Assembly: GCA_900708905.1 (NCBI GenBank)
Contig: CAADRB010000012.1
Coordinates: 169,235-233,234, forward strand
Reading direction: 5' to 3'
Origin: Hymenolepis diminuta
Taxonomy: Eukaryota > Platyhelminthes > Cestoda > Cyclophyllidea > Hymenolepididae
Length of the DNA stretch: 64,000 nt
In this document: one piece after another, positions 27,251-38,644 of the stretch
Layout of the letters: each line of letters opens with the position of its first letter
How positions within the stretch are numbered: position 1 is the first letter of the stretch
The notes under the pieces: model-generated
What the model was told of the DNA's origin: nothing
What the model saw: only the letters and a program-made list of their open reading frames with translations
Database searches by the model: none
Position numbers and translations under genes: made by a program

Positions 27251-27845
27251 CAAACCCTGCGAGATCGCATAACTTCCTGTCCACATCTGTATTCTCACTG
27301 ATTTAATAACTATTCTCATATTCTGCATAGGCAATATGCGCATAATAGTCACGTAAAACCTACAAAAATTTAAAGAGTAATTCATTAAGTTGAAAAGTGG
27401 ACAATAAAAATGAGGATTTTCTTAAATCAGCTGAGGTTTAAAATGAAGCGAATTTAGCTAAATTAGAGAATAAACAACATCAAATTTATACGCACTTAAG
27501 AATTTAACTTGATCCAAAACATTAGAAATTATTTGGATAATGATTATTTAATTGACGTATCTAAAGTAATAATTCATATGAATGAAAACCAACTTTTCGC
27601 ACGAACAAAATGTAAAAGAAATATGCATTAGTTCGAAATTTTCATATACTGAAGAGAGTTAGAATTCAGATGGCATATTCACTTTAAAATTCCTTTTATA
27701 TTAATATCAATATGAAATAACTTAAAAGAATATTTGTTTATAATATTATCTTCTTTGGCGAAATATTTCTAATATTTGGGTTTGGTAGGGGTTTGGTCCT
27801 AATTTTAGTCTCTTCTTGAAGTATTTCATTTTTACATTAGAATTC

Positions 27846-27861
27846 GTAATTTTGTTGACAG
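27846..27861 (+). promoter_or_regulatory. 3' splice acceptor before the AT-hook protein start
   Basis: The stretch gtaattttgttgacag ends two bases before the ATG at 27864. The frame upstream is open but lacks a good start. A trans-spliced leader or non-coding first exon would explain it. Confidence 0.35.
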
Positions 27862-27863
27862 AA

Positions 27864-30800
27864 ATGAATGCAGTTAAAGTTAGTGGTATGTTTAATGTTG
27901 CCAATGAAAAGAAAAACGTGGTCATAAGCAATCACCCACGAACACCGCGACCTAAGTCTCATGGTTCATGTAGAAATGTTTATGAACGTAAGTTTTGGAT
28001 CGCATATGCATCGTGGCATCAATTTATATGTAATTTATTTTATTTGGTGTTTTAAAGAAAGATTTCGTTTGAAATGAAACATTTAACTACTTTCACTTAT
28101 TTCGAATGCTAGGTTCTTTTGTTAAGTCTTTGGAAGAACCGGATTTTGATGATTGTCCAGTAACTATAAAAAGGCCCAGGCGTAACTCTGTAAATACAAT
28201 TTAATTTTATATATCCATTGTTGTATCTATATTGTAAATAATCGTATTATTTTCTTTAGAGATCTTGCAATTTTATTATTGATAAAGAACCCAGTAATTT
28301 ATCTAGTAAGTCTGGCATTGCTAATAATGCCTGTGGTGGTGAGTTTTTTCCATTTTGCATGTTAAAATTCAATTGTTATTCACTTTATTTCTGCAGATTC
28401 CACCGAAACAAAGTCAGGTTCTCGTAATGTGAGTTTGATTATTATTTTAATGTATTTAGTCCCCATATGAATCTGCCCCTTTTGGGAGTATTCCCCAGTT
28501 GTCATGTCTCCAAACTTATTTAGGCTAAAGTAGGGTATCTAAAAATTCAGCTTACGCATTCCGGGAACGTTTTATTATCAAAAATAGTATTTTGAAGCAA
28601 TTTCCGAAAGGGGAAGGGTTTTGGGGAAACTCTTTTTACTTACTTTATTTTCTTACCATTAATATTGCCATTAGTTCAGAACTCTATAAGCAACTGAACT
28701 ACAGTTTCTGAAATATTCGTGAGCCTTGATTATTTAAAGGCGGTATCGGCATACAAGTAGCGTAGCAGTCAACGTGTATTAACATACCTGCAATCCAACT
28801 GAAAATATTTGGCACCATAATTTTGAGCTTATTGCTATCAGTACATACCACTGTATTGACCTGCTGGCCTGATTTAGATGCTAAACGTAACATAATGTTT
28901 ATTCTTACTTGACCCATTTTCTTCACTGTAAACAGTATTGTTTAATCTGTTGGTTGTACACTTAAGTAGATATCATAATTCGGGATGGATTAGTCCAGGA
29001 CGATTTTGCTGGATGTCTGTTGGTATCTATATCGGCTTTCTCTCCTTTCAAATACAGTGAAATTTATCCCAAATGAAAGATTTAAACATTCCAAACTAGA
29101 TGGAGTTAATTTTGTGCATCCTTTTGCATACTACTTTAGAAGATTGTGTCGTATTTGTTTTGGAATTGACATATTGAAGATTTCATAGTAAAAAATTGTC
29201 TGATTTTATTGAGATTTTTCTAGAACCTCTCTCCAAGTACTCCCAAACGCGGTAGACCAGGGCGCAAGTCGGCCCTTCTCAAAATATCTAATCAAGGTTG
29301 GTCATTATCTGGTAAATCTCTTTACGTATTTATTTGGCAATTTATTTCACATCTGATAGTTATGTTTTTTTGAGATGGCGACGTTGAATCAACTAAAACT
29401 ACTCTACCCTCCAAGCACAATCCTGCGGTAAGTTCAAAGTTTATTTCCCATTTTGGTTGTTTATGCAAAAGACCACTAGCTTTGCTAAGTTCAATGGAAG
29501 TTTAAATTTAACTTTTGTGCGACATTGCTCCTAATTTTGTGTTTGTTTTAAAAGTTCGATCAATTTAAGCTTTATTTAAACCGATATATAAGAATTCTTG
29601 TGTCCTAAACTGAAGACTTCAATTTTGTATAGGGAATATATTTTATACAGAGGAACCAGCCTTGCATTATTGGAATAAGTCAAGTCATTTGATTAGGTTG
29701 GAAGTCCCTTTGATTAATTTGCTTCATTTTAGAAGAATATTTGTATCAACATTATCTATCTATCATTGTTACTCATGTCAGAAAGGTGGTCTCCGTATGG
29801 AAATTAAAAGTAGTAGTCTCTAGGTCTTCACATCCCCACTTCTCCATGTATTTGTTGTTGAGACCAGCATTTCTTGCTTGTCTAATGATTGACGTCTTCA
29901 TACCTGTTCTTTCATTTCTGTTATTTCATCTGACCGTATAGACAAATGATCTGATTCCATCGTTATTACCAAAATATTTACATTGTCGAGGGGTTATTTT
30001 CCAGTCCTTATTTTGGGGAGAGGGAATAGAGCTTCAGTTTAAGATTAGCACTTAAATAGATTATTTAACTTACTAGGAGCGCAATGAAAATTTTCAAATC
30101 GATATTTTCGCTTCAATGTTTGCGATTTTCTGAAAAAAATAGTTACCATTTTAAGTGTGTGTTTTAGTTATTATCACATTTGACCTCTAGACCCTTAGTT
30201 CTAGCCGCTCTTCTGAACTGGGATATATAGAGAGGGAAACCATTTTGAAGATAGGGATGACTAGGGATTTGGAGTCTGGCTGACAAGGTTTGCAATCAAG
30301 TTAGAAAAGGATAATAAATAGTTACAAGTTCAAAGCAGATATCTTCAACCCAACTGCAGTTTATAGCCAGTCTGATCTTAAGCATATCGTAATTGCAGAT
30401 TCTTCTACTGGTGTGAATTCTCTATCGTGTAAGAATTTTTGTTCCTTTTTGAGTAAACCAGAGTGGTTAGCATGTCACATATCGCTTAATCTTAAAACTT
30501 TGTATTATTATCACTGTGCTCTCATTTTAGGATGATGGTATACCAAAGACTAGGCGTTATGGTAAGTTAACAACAGTCAAAGTAGCGCCAGAAGGTTAGC
30601 TCATGTGCCTCTTGATTTTGGCGCACTCATTTTTCTCAGTTTTGTTTTAAGCTACTTTTTTATAAAGACTACAATGATTCCCAATCGACTGAAATTATAC
30701 TGAATGATATAAGGACTTCTACAATAAACGACTCGTTAAAAGAGGTAAGGAAGATAAGAACTTTTGTTTGAGATTTAGTACTGTTTCTACAATGATGTGC

Positions 30801-32830
30801 TTACTTACTCATTCTGGTAGTGATTCGCTTCTAATTGGGAATGTAGATACAGTGAACCTTCCTAAGAGGTAGGAATAATTTGGATTATTTTGTATTTTGA
30901 TTATAATAACTTGTTTGAGTTTCTTGCCGTTAATGGTAAGCTCACAAACAAAAGCCTAGGATAGATAAGGGTCTTTTTAAGCGCTACTGTTGTAGATGGT
31001 GCAAACGAGGAAGACTAGACGCGTATATTCAAAGGACTTATGAGTTGCTCTGCTAAAGGCGCTTACCATAGTATCCAGGACCAAGTAGTGGTGGCGGGGA
31101 GGGTTGGGGTTGAGATGAGAGTAGCTCTCTTTTTGCGAGTAGCTATCATACTGTACTAAATTCAACTGGTTTGAGTTTGAATTTATATGTATAATTTTCT
31201 ATTGTTATTTCAAACATAAATATCTACCTTTGAGACGTTAAGATTGAAATTTGAATAGATCAAGTAATAACCACATTTGCTTTGCAAACTTACGTAATTT
31301 ATTTGTTATTAAGCGGGCGGGAATAAAAGGTGGACGATATACATTAACATGGGGAACTCATCCTGAAGTAGATGTTCATATTTTCTTTCAACATATGGAT
31401 GCTAACAAAGTGCAATAATAATGACAGTGAAAATGATCGATTTAAACGCTACGTTACTCCTATTTGAAGATTAAACCAAAATTTTACTTTTACCCATTGG
31501 GCATTTTTCCATGTCTTAGGCGCCAAACTTTAACGATTGACATTGGAATCGGTGAGAAAATGGTAAACTGAGGGCTGCCGAAATGCGAGTTTGTAAAACG
31601 CAGTTACTGCAGGATTACCTTCCTGAATAATTATTGGAAACACTTCTCGTCAATTGACCGTGAAACTATTTATCGCTACTTATTTATGATAATGGTATAT
31701 ATCGGAAGAAAATATCATTAATTTTATTTTAAAGAATATCCGATTGAATAGTAGTTATCTATCACTATTGGTTACACATTTAGATGTTGGATTTAAATTA
31801 AATAATTTATCAACCTGAGATCACTGCATCATTACTTTTTTTCATGTGAATATTATGTTAGAGAATGTAAAATTGAATTTTAATCTGGTGCTGGGTTTAC
31901 TTTATTTAATCCCAGACAACTCAAGTCAGCAATAAAGCAGAAGTGGTGATAGAGAGCACTTACTGATACAACTTACCTGGGGTTGTTACTTATATTAACT
32001 GGAAATCTCACTAACATGACCTTATCTCATGAGTGCCAAGTGAAAATATCTGAAATACTACCACCTCTTTAGGCTGTGTGGAGGATAACAGGTATTGATA
32101 GCTTTTCATGGAGAAGATTTAAAGTAAATTTCAAGTCTGATTATTTGAGGTTCGTTAAAATTTAGTTGAAGTTTCTCAAGCAGAAAATGGGTGATTTGAA
32201 TGTTGACTATTTAAAAATTAAGTCATAAACAAGCGTTGAGAGCCAACTCGTAAAACTTATACTGGCAAGTAATTATGTTATTTGGTCGACCAATTAATAA
32301 TTTTAAACATCTAAACTGTAACTTGTTTTAGCGCTATAGTCTATAAAATAACAGAATATTCTTTTTATGATGTCTTACAATTTTAGCTGCCTGAATGGCT
32401 CCAGAACAAATTAACTGATTCCTCCCTCAAACCATTGGATACAATCTTTGAGGATCGTCTTTTAGACAAGAATAAACGAATCCCTCCAGCTCGTTCAAAA
32501 ATATCAAACTTTTCAACTCCCTCTCGAATAACGCGACGCAGTACTTTTGCTAAATCATCCTCAGTTCCCAAGGAAATCGATTCCTGGTCCAAAATTTGCC
32601 TCCCAAGACAGTTAATCTTTGTGACCTGGGAGGAGCTATATCCAAGCGAGAGCGAAGATGAAAATTGGAAAAAATTGCTTAAAAAGTCTACCAAAGACAA
32701 AAGACGGTCCCTTCTTTCTAAGCTCAGATCTATGAACAAGCGACCAGGAGATGTGTTTAGAGTTTCCAAGGAAACGGAGAAAAATCTTGAAAAATTTTGG
32801 GCTGAAATGAGAGATGATTTAATAGTGTGA
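27864..32830 (+). CDS. AT-hook basic nuclear protein, unassigned family
   Basis: Nine exons join in phase: 27864-27987, 28113-28189, 28260-28338, 28397-28428, 29224-29296, 29375-29427, 30531-30561, 30668-30744 and 32387-32830. They total exactly 330 codons (329 aa). The protein is Ser/Lys/Arg-rich. Exon 5 encodes KRGRPGRK, a canonical AT-hook (GRP core with basic flanks) that binds the minor groove of AT-rich DNA. S/T-P sites (PRTPRP, LSPSTPKR) suggest cyclin-dependent kinase control. The long last exon has an acidic patch (YPSESEDENW), then a Lys/Arg-rich stretch, and ends KFWAEMRDDLIV. A chromatin or cell-cycle role is inferred. The short C-terminal block loosely recalls sororin, but I do not assert homology. 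The start is the first ATG after an acceptor-like site. The donor of exon 5 (G|GTTGGT) is the weakest junction. Confidence 0.7.
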
Positions 32831-33490
32831 TACTGCACTTTTAAATACCCGTATTTTGATGCTAAAATATATTTTTGATTTGCACAGTGGTTTGTTTCTT
32901 TCCATTTAAATGGCTTTAAAATCAATTTTTACTTAGGGAGCGTGACTATGAAAAAGAAATCAATGTCTTTAATACTAGTTTCTTATGAGTTTAAATTAAT
33001 TGATATCTTTGATTTGCTCTCAGATTCTTTTACATTTAAAACTATTCAGGTGCTTGTATTCATGAACAAACATAACCCCATTCACAAAAAATCACCAACA
33101 ATTTCCCTATGCTTAGGGTTAAAACGTATTGTTATTTGGTTTTAATCGGTCGAGATCTCTGCCTTGTATATTGTGAAGGGCATCGATTTTTCAAAACACG
33201 AAAGCCACCTTTCCACGAGTTTCAAATTTTAGGATGCTAGGTATAGATAGATGCAATATCTCTCAACGGATGTGCATACTTCTCGGGGTTTAGGCTAGGT
33301 ATGGGAATTTGTGAATAAAAATGAATTTATTATGTACAATACTACTTATGTGAGCTACAGAGGTACCTTAAAATGTACTTGAAGGCCTCAAATCGGGTGA
33401 TCGAATAAAAAATGGGACAAATGGGTCTTTGGCAAAATCAGTCTTGAAAATTAATATATCCATTTTGGCACTTCAAGTCTAGATTCCATG
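32831..33490. other. Region between the AT-hook gene and the solo LTR
   Basis: No gene seen. The 3' flank of the AT-hook gene has no obvious AATAAA close to the stop. The right half (about 33140-33390) belongs to a dispersed repeat. Confidence 0.4.
33140..33390 (+). repeat. Unclassified dispersed repeat (relative at 44.3 kb)
   Basis: Shares ordered blocks with 44290-44490: GATCGAAATCTGC/GGTCGAGATCTCTGCC, an ATTTTT-CAAA block, TGGGAATTTGTGA-TAAA and TACCTTAAAAT. No coding frame. A short match to the first block (ACCGGTCGAAATC) also occurs near 48970. Confidence 0.4.
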
Positions 33491-33820
33491 TGTTATAACG
33501 TTATGAGGTCTATCGGGGCCACATCGATCGAATAGATGGAATAAGTTAAGTCAGTCGTGTCGCCAGATCAGTTCGGAGGTGGCGGACAAGCCAACCCCCC
33601 ATTTATTAATAAGTAAATTAGGTTTATGTACAAAACATTTCTTCGTTAGACATCAGTCATGTCTTGTCGTCGGAGTCTTGGCGTGATGATTGACACCCGT
33701 TTAGGTATCTATGTGCAAACACGCAAACACACAGCGAGACAGCCTGCGAACACTGTAGTAGAGATCTTATTACCAGTCAATCATTTTTAATCGCTAGGTT
33801 ATGATGGAGATCTACTGGCA
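33491..33820 (+). repeat. Solo LTR of the gypsy-like family
   Basis: Begins TGTTATAACGTT and ends ACTGGCA. It matches the LTRs at 25.3 and 26.9 kb without an internal region. The flanks ccatg and ctatg differ at one of five positions, as for a slightly decayed target duplication. Confidence 0.6.
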
Positions 33821-35869
33821 CTATGTTTTTCTTTTCCTCTTCCTTACACGAATACGAATATTACATTAAGCTATTATTATCCCCAGGCGTGCAAGAAGTA
33901 GGTTCGCAGACTTGCTAGACCAAACTGAGATACACGCCCGCAGAGTGGACCTGTAGGGAAACCGAACTGGAAGCTCAGACTGGATAGGGCCTAATAGTCA
34001 TCGGTCACCAAGCTCTTGGATGGAGTTCTCATGGTTATAAAATGGCTGCTAACTATCGTCATTTATACTTTTTGCTTCCTGGCTCTTATTTTCATTTTTC
34101 ATATATGTTACCGATTTTCATATTTACCTGCCTTGATAAACCTTCGATCTTGAAAATCAACTATGTAATTTCTACTCACCTGCTCAAGCTCTGACAGAAT
34201 ACTCTTAAAAGTCTCAAAGAATTAAGTTTTAGAGGATAAGATCTCTAGCCGTAATTGGAGCTATGTAGGAATGTTAATATCAAGACTGAGATCTTCCTAT
34301 CAGAGAATTTTCAACTGAAAGCTACCCTCTCTTCCAAATCATATCTTTGATATGACCTTTCATTTAAATTGACGAAATAAATAAGCTCACTTAGGAGCAC
34401 AGTCAATTTTTAGAAAATCAGAAGAATATCGGTAATTCCTACTACACGGATCAACATCTTCATCAATAATTAGTCCGATGGATGCTGATTATTTCAAAAG
34501 CGACATCTGTTTTCAAAGTGTTACACGTTCAACATGTTTCTAACGGGAAAACAATTAAGGATTGATTAAGAAAACTACCAATTCTCAGGAAATTTAGGTA
34601 AGATTAACAAATTACAATTGGAAAATGATATCTCATACACAATGTACTAATAATACCCTAAATGCACACAAAATGAGAGTATAATATTATAATAATATAA
34701 TAGGAAAAAGGAGTGATGGAAATCAGTTATTCAAATGAAACAATCTGGGAACCGATTGGTATCGGTAATCAAAACGTTAAATTACCTTCGGCAAGCTCCA
34801 TTAAGTTAGAAAGTTTAGCCAGTTTCGGTGCTGTTAACCCCAGTTTGCACTAGCTAAATACCGAGGATAAATAAAGATGGATGTGGCGCAAGAAGGTCCA
34901 AATTATCGTTCATGAAATCGGTACAGCTATCCACCAACTGTCTTGAAAACTATTCTCAAACAGAAACAAACTTCTTAAGTATCTTGGGGTATTAAGGACA
35001 ATGTGCGCAAATCTCAACCCCACTTCCCGAGTTAACCTTACATTTCAAGAAAGAAATCTTAATATTTACCTTCCTCTCCATTTTGGTAATTGTAATGTTT
35101 AAGGTTATGTATCTTTATATAAAATTAGCATTTGTAGTACAGACACTAAGTATTCATTTTGATCAAATGGACTTAATAAATTATCTTCACAAAAACGTGC
35201 ACTTATTACATGCTTATGATGAATCTCTGATGTAACAAATATCTATGAAGCAATGGCCACCAAACCCTATATTAGTATACTCATTAAATCGACCTCAAAA
35301 TAAATATGTTAATAAATGAAGAGGAACACAAATCTTCCGTCTTCAAAATTCAAACTGTCAGCCCACATCAGCTTTCAAAACTAAACTCAAACAGACTGTA
35401 CATTTTTCAAAGAGTAAACGCTATGGGTCTTTAGCATAAAAACCACACCAATCATCCTTGAATTTCAAGAGTAATCCACAACTTTCAGGATGGAAATGTT
35501 CAAAATTTCTCTCCCCCCTTTCCCTACTTAATCTTTAAAATAAACAGATCTTCATAAAAGTCCTCATTTGCGTATGTATCTCCCTTATTGGACGAAAACT
35601 CATAATATCAATCTACACATACAGATTGAGCAGAAATTTAACAAATTCAAACATGCAGGCTGAAGGCTTAAGTTAATTGGATATCGATTTAGAATGTATC
35701 CCACTAAATCGGATAGCAGAAAAAATCCTTTACGAGTATCCAGAAGGTAAAATTTCCTTTAAGAAAAATGACTAGACAGAATATTTTCACATAAAATAAA
35801 CAACGTTAACCATAGGCAAAACATAAAGCAATAAAATTATTATATTTACAAGTCCGATGGCAATAATTT
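33821..35869. other. Intergenic, no gene seen
   Basis: AT-rich sequence without convincing open frames, splice pairs or repeats shared with the rest of the window. Confidence 0.45.
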
Positions 35870-38163
35870 TCACTTCAAAGTCTTTCTTCTTTTGATAGGT
35901 TGTACATCTTTTGAGAAACTAAAATCTTGCGGCTTGGGTCGCTTTTTAGAAGAAATTCCTTTCGGTTTCCCCACGTGAACCGATTGATCGTCATCCGCAC
36001 TAATAAAGAAAAGAAGACGATTGAAATTAGAAGCTAATGCAGTAATAAAAAACATAAAGCATATATACTCCATACGTTAATTAAAGGTTTATTTGCTTTT
36101 CTATTGAAAGTCGCTAATACCAAGTTTGAGTTTAAAGACAGTCCGCTCACAAATCTCCAAGACCTGGTTCTCACCAATATCAATTTCGCAAAGCAAAAAT
36201 TGTCTGGTTTGTCAAAATAGGTATACAGGGTGGGCGAGGCATCTGAGAGCACCTTACGCACTTTTAGAAAAACCGAAAATGAAAATATTAACGTTTGGAA
36301 CTTACAATTTCTTGCTACAAAACAATTAATCATAATTCCTATTAACCCGAGTTTTATCCTATATATCCTCCTTCAGCCCCAGTCACCCATTCAATTTGAG
36401 CCCGAAAGCGACTGCCAGCTCTGATCAGGCGATCTTTATTGATGTCCTCCATTCCTCGGGCTACCGCTTCCATCAGAGAAGAGGATTTGGTGTTATGAGG
36501 ATGATTACTGACTTTCTTTTCAATCCTACCCTACACGTAATAATATCCAAAGGATTAAGATCTAGGACATTATCAAAGTTCTTGACCATCTAATTGTGGA
36601 TATTGAGAGCTTTATGGGATGGAGCCGAATCTTGTTGGAAGACATAGGGGATATTCCACTGGCTACGGTGTCTACCTAGGGCGGCTTAACAACAATGGTT
36701 TGAAGAGTCTCCACAGGGATATCTGCATTGACTCTAAGGCCCTGAAGAAAAACTAGAGGAGTCATGACGTGCCCCTCCTTCACTTTTAGCAACACCGAGA
36801 ACCATCACCGTTGCTGGAAGCTTCGTGAGCATAACAGTTGGAACTTCAGTGGGGTCTACACTCGCAGAGTCACCAATCATTTCTTCGACTTCATTCTGGT
36901 AAAAGTTTTTTTCGTGGGAGAAAAACCAAAGAAATTCCTGTTCTTCTGAGTGCTTCAATCTGTTTAAGAGTGGTTTTACAAACATTCAACGATTCCCTTG
37001 AGTAATTTTATCCACATAAACTGACGTCACGTATGATTTATATCTGACTTTCGTCCATCATGCCATGGCATGCACTCTTCTAGCAAACTCAGATGTTCTG
37101 AGTGAGTCAGTAGAGCTCCTGTTTTCTCTTCCTCGTAGCGACCAATTCATCTTCAGTATTTTCATTCAGGTACTATCTAACTTTGCAAATGAAAGATCTG
37201 GTGACTTCCAGATACCTTGCAATTTCTAAAATGCTATATTTCGCCTTTATAGACACTATTACAGCGTGTCTCTACACTTCACTAGTTATAGTAATATCTG
37301 CCATGCGATTTTCTGATATAAAAAATACATTAATTACCAATGGGTTAGTTTAAATTACAAAAACATAAGTGTGCTCAGATACCCTATGCATCCTGTATAT
37401 TGAAGCGACGATAAGTGCTAACTTCGCTCCTCTTAACATCTTAATTAAGGTTAAAATACTTCTGGATTCCGACAGTCTTTACCAGCTGTAAGTCTATAAA
37501 TACCCAGACGTAACCATACCAGTCTATACGGCACTAGTCTACGGCTCCTACAATCTGCTATTTTCCACTCAAACTCCACTAATGCTGTCTCCGAAAATCA
37601 ACTAATTACGATAATTAGTAATTAGCCATCCTCTCAATAAATCACTACCTTTGCTGAGTAATATGCTTTAAATAATACAGGTTCTGACCAACTATATCAT
37701 TCGGTCTGATTCTAATACTACAAATAGTGGCCATGGCCTCTACAATGCTAAAAACACATATATAATACAAAACGTAGCAAAATCAATAAAAAATGTCTTA
37801 CTCCTCAAAATCACCCTCTTTCTTGTTAGTTAGCAGCATTTGTAATCGGTGAACACTGAGAAGGCGCAGACAATGTCCCCCTTTACTAGATTTTCCTACG
37901 AAAGGCATTAGAGTTCGAGATGAGGGACCCTCAGAGATTAATTCAAAGATTCGTGAATCTTTTGATGTTGGTAGGATTTTGCGCACTTTCCTTTCAGGGT
38001 GTTTCGCCAGTTTTTTGAAGTATTTATTTAACGTTTTCTTTGGAGTGGAAACTAACAGATCCTTAGCATCGCATCCTGGAGGTACGTGAACAATTCCAAT
38101 GACATAATTATTAGGATCCATAGTATCCAAAAATTCTCGGATGTTAGGAGTCTTATCTGCCAT
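35870..38163 (-). CDS. Small lysine-rich nuclear protein, possibly RNA polymerase I RPA34-like
   Basis: Two exons, 37802-38163 and 35870-35999, join in phase 2 (GA|T) to give 163 aa from MADKTPNIREF to RRKTLK. The donor is GTAAGAC and the acceptor is ttctttattag. The first about 120 residues look like a small beta-rich domain (YVIGIVHVPPGC, then a GGHCLRLLSVHRL strand pair). The last 40 are acidic, then lysine-rich (SSKKRPKPQ, KRRK), resembling nuclear or nucleolar localisation signals. The order, a hydrophobic 'IVHVPP' strand, a GG turn and a basic tail, loosely recalls the RPA34/PAF49 subunit of RNA polymerase I, but I could not test this. The 1.8 kb intron contains a dead mariner element. 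It is divergent from the ASB-like gene: the two start codons lie about 480 bp apart. Confidence 0.6.
36224..37397 (-). mobile_element. Dead mariner/Tc1-family transposon in an intron
   Basis: Inverted ends pair: TACAGGGTGGGCGAGGCATC on the left with TACAGGATGCATAGGGTATC on the right (reverse strand), both running on into TCTGAG. TA dinucleotides at 36222-36223 and 37398-37399 are the expected target duplication. The minus strand carries transposase remnants. One is an open piece at 36734-36985 with EFLWFFSHEKNF and ATVMVLGVAKSEG. Nearer the 3' end is a degraded LDLNPLD block, the counterpart of the SPDLNPLDYYVWG region. Frameshifts and stops separate the pieces. At 1.17 kb it is close to the usual full length. 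It has the same orientation as the host gene. Confidence 0.75.
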
Positions 38164-38589
38164 TCAGAACCAAATGTGTACTTCAAAAAATTCACAAATC
38201 ACGCCTAAATTATAATCGACGAACGCGCACCAAAATCGATTAATTATAACACAGATAGACTGATTAAATAATTGTGAGTAGTATATATATGAAATAATAG
38301 GTAAAATTGAGGGGTAATTTTATTTGATGAGCTGAATCAAGCATAACAATGATTAAAGAATGCATACAATCAATAGTTAATGCTGGATGTTCTCGCATTT
38401 ATTTTATAAAATCTGTATTCATTTACCCAAATTTTCCTTTTAAGATATTTAAATATTCAAGTTCATATTTTGCTTAATTAACCTTCATTTTAATTATCAT
38501 CTTAAACGCCGCTCTCGTCGGATATTTGCCGACATTCGCTGGGGCAAATGTAGTCCATCTTTGCAGGCGCTATTGGGCAATATTTGCAT

Positions 38590-38614
38590 TTATTTTATTT
38601 TCTTTCTCAATCAG
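38590..38614 (+). promoter_or_regulatory. 3' splice acceptor in the ASB-like gene leader
   Basis: A pyrimidine-rich run (ttattttattttctttctc) ends in aatcag at 38614, 30 nt before the only in-frame ATG at 38645. It fits a non-coding upstream exon or a spliced-leader acceptor. Confidence 0.4.
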
Positions 38615-38644
38615 ATCGGTTCATTTTTATTCCGTTCATTTCAT

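Noticed and set aside
29661..29690. 16-base match (GGAATAAGTCAAGTCA) to the LTR family
   Set aside because: Similarity does not extend far enough to call an LTR fragment.
30402..30431. Apparent 30-nt exon with acceptor aattgcag and donor GTAAGA in the AT-hook gene
   Set aside because: Phase 1 at both ends does not fit its neighbours, which join directly in phase 0.
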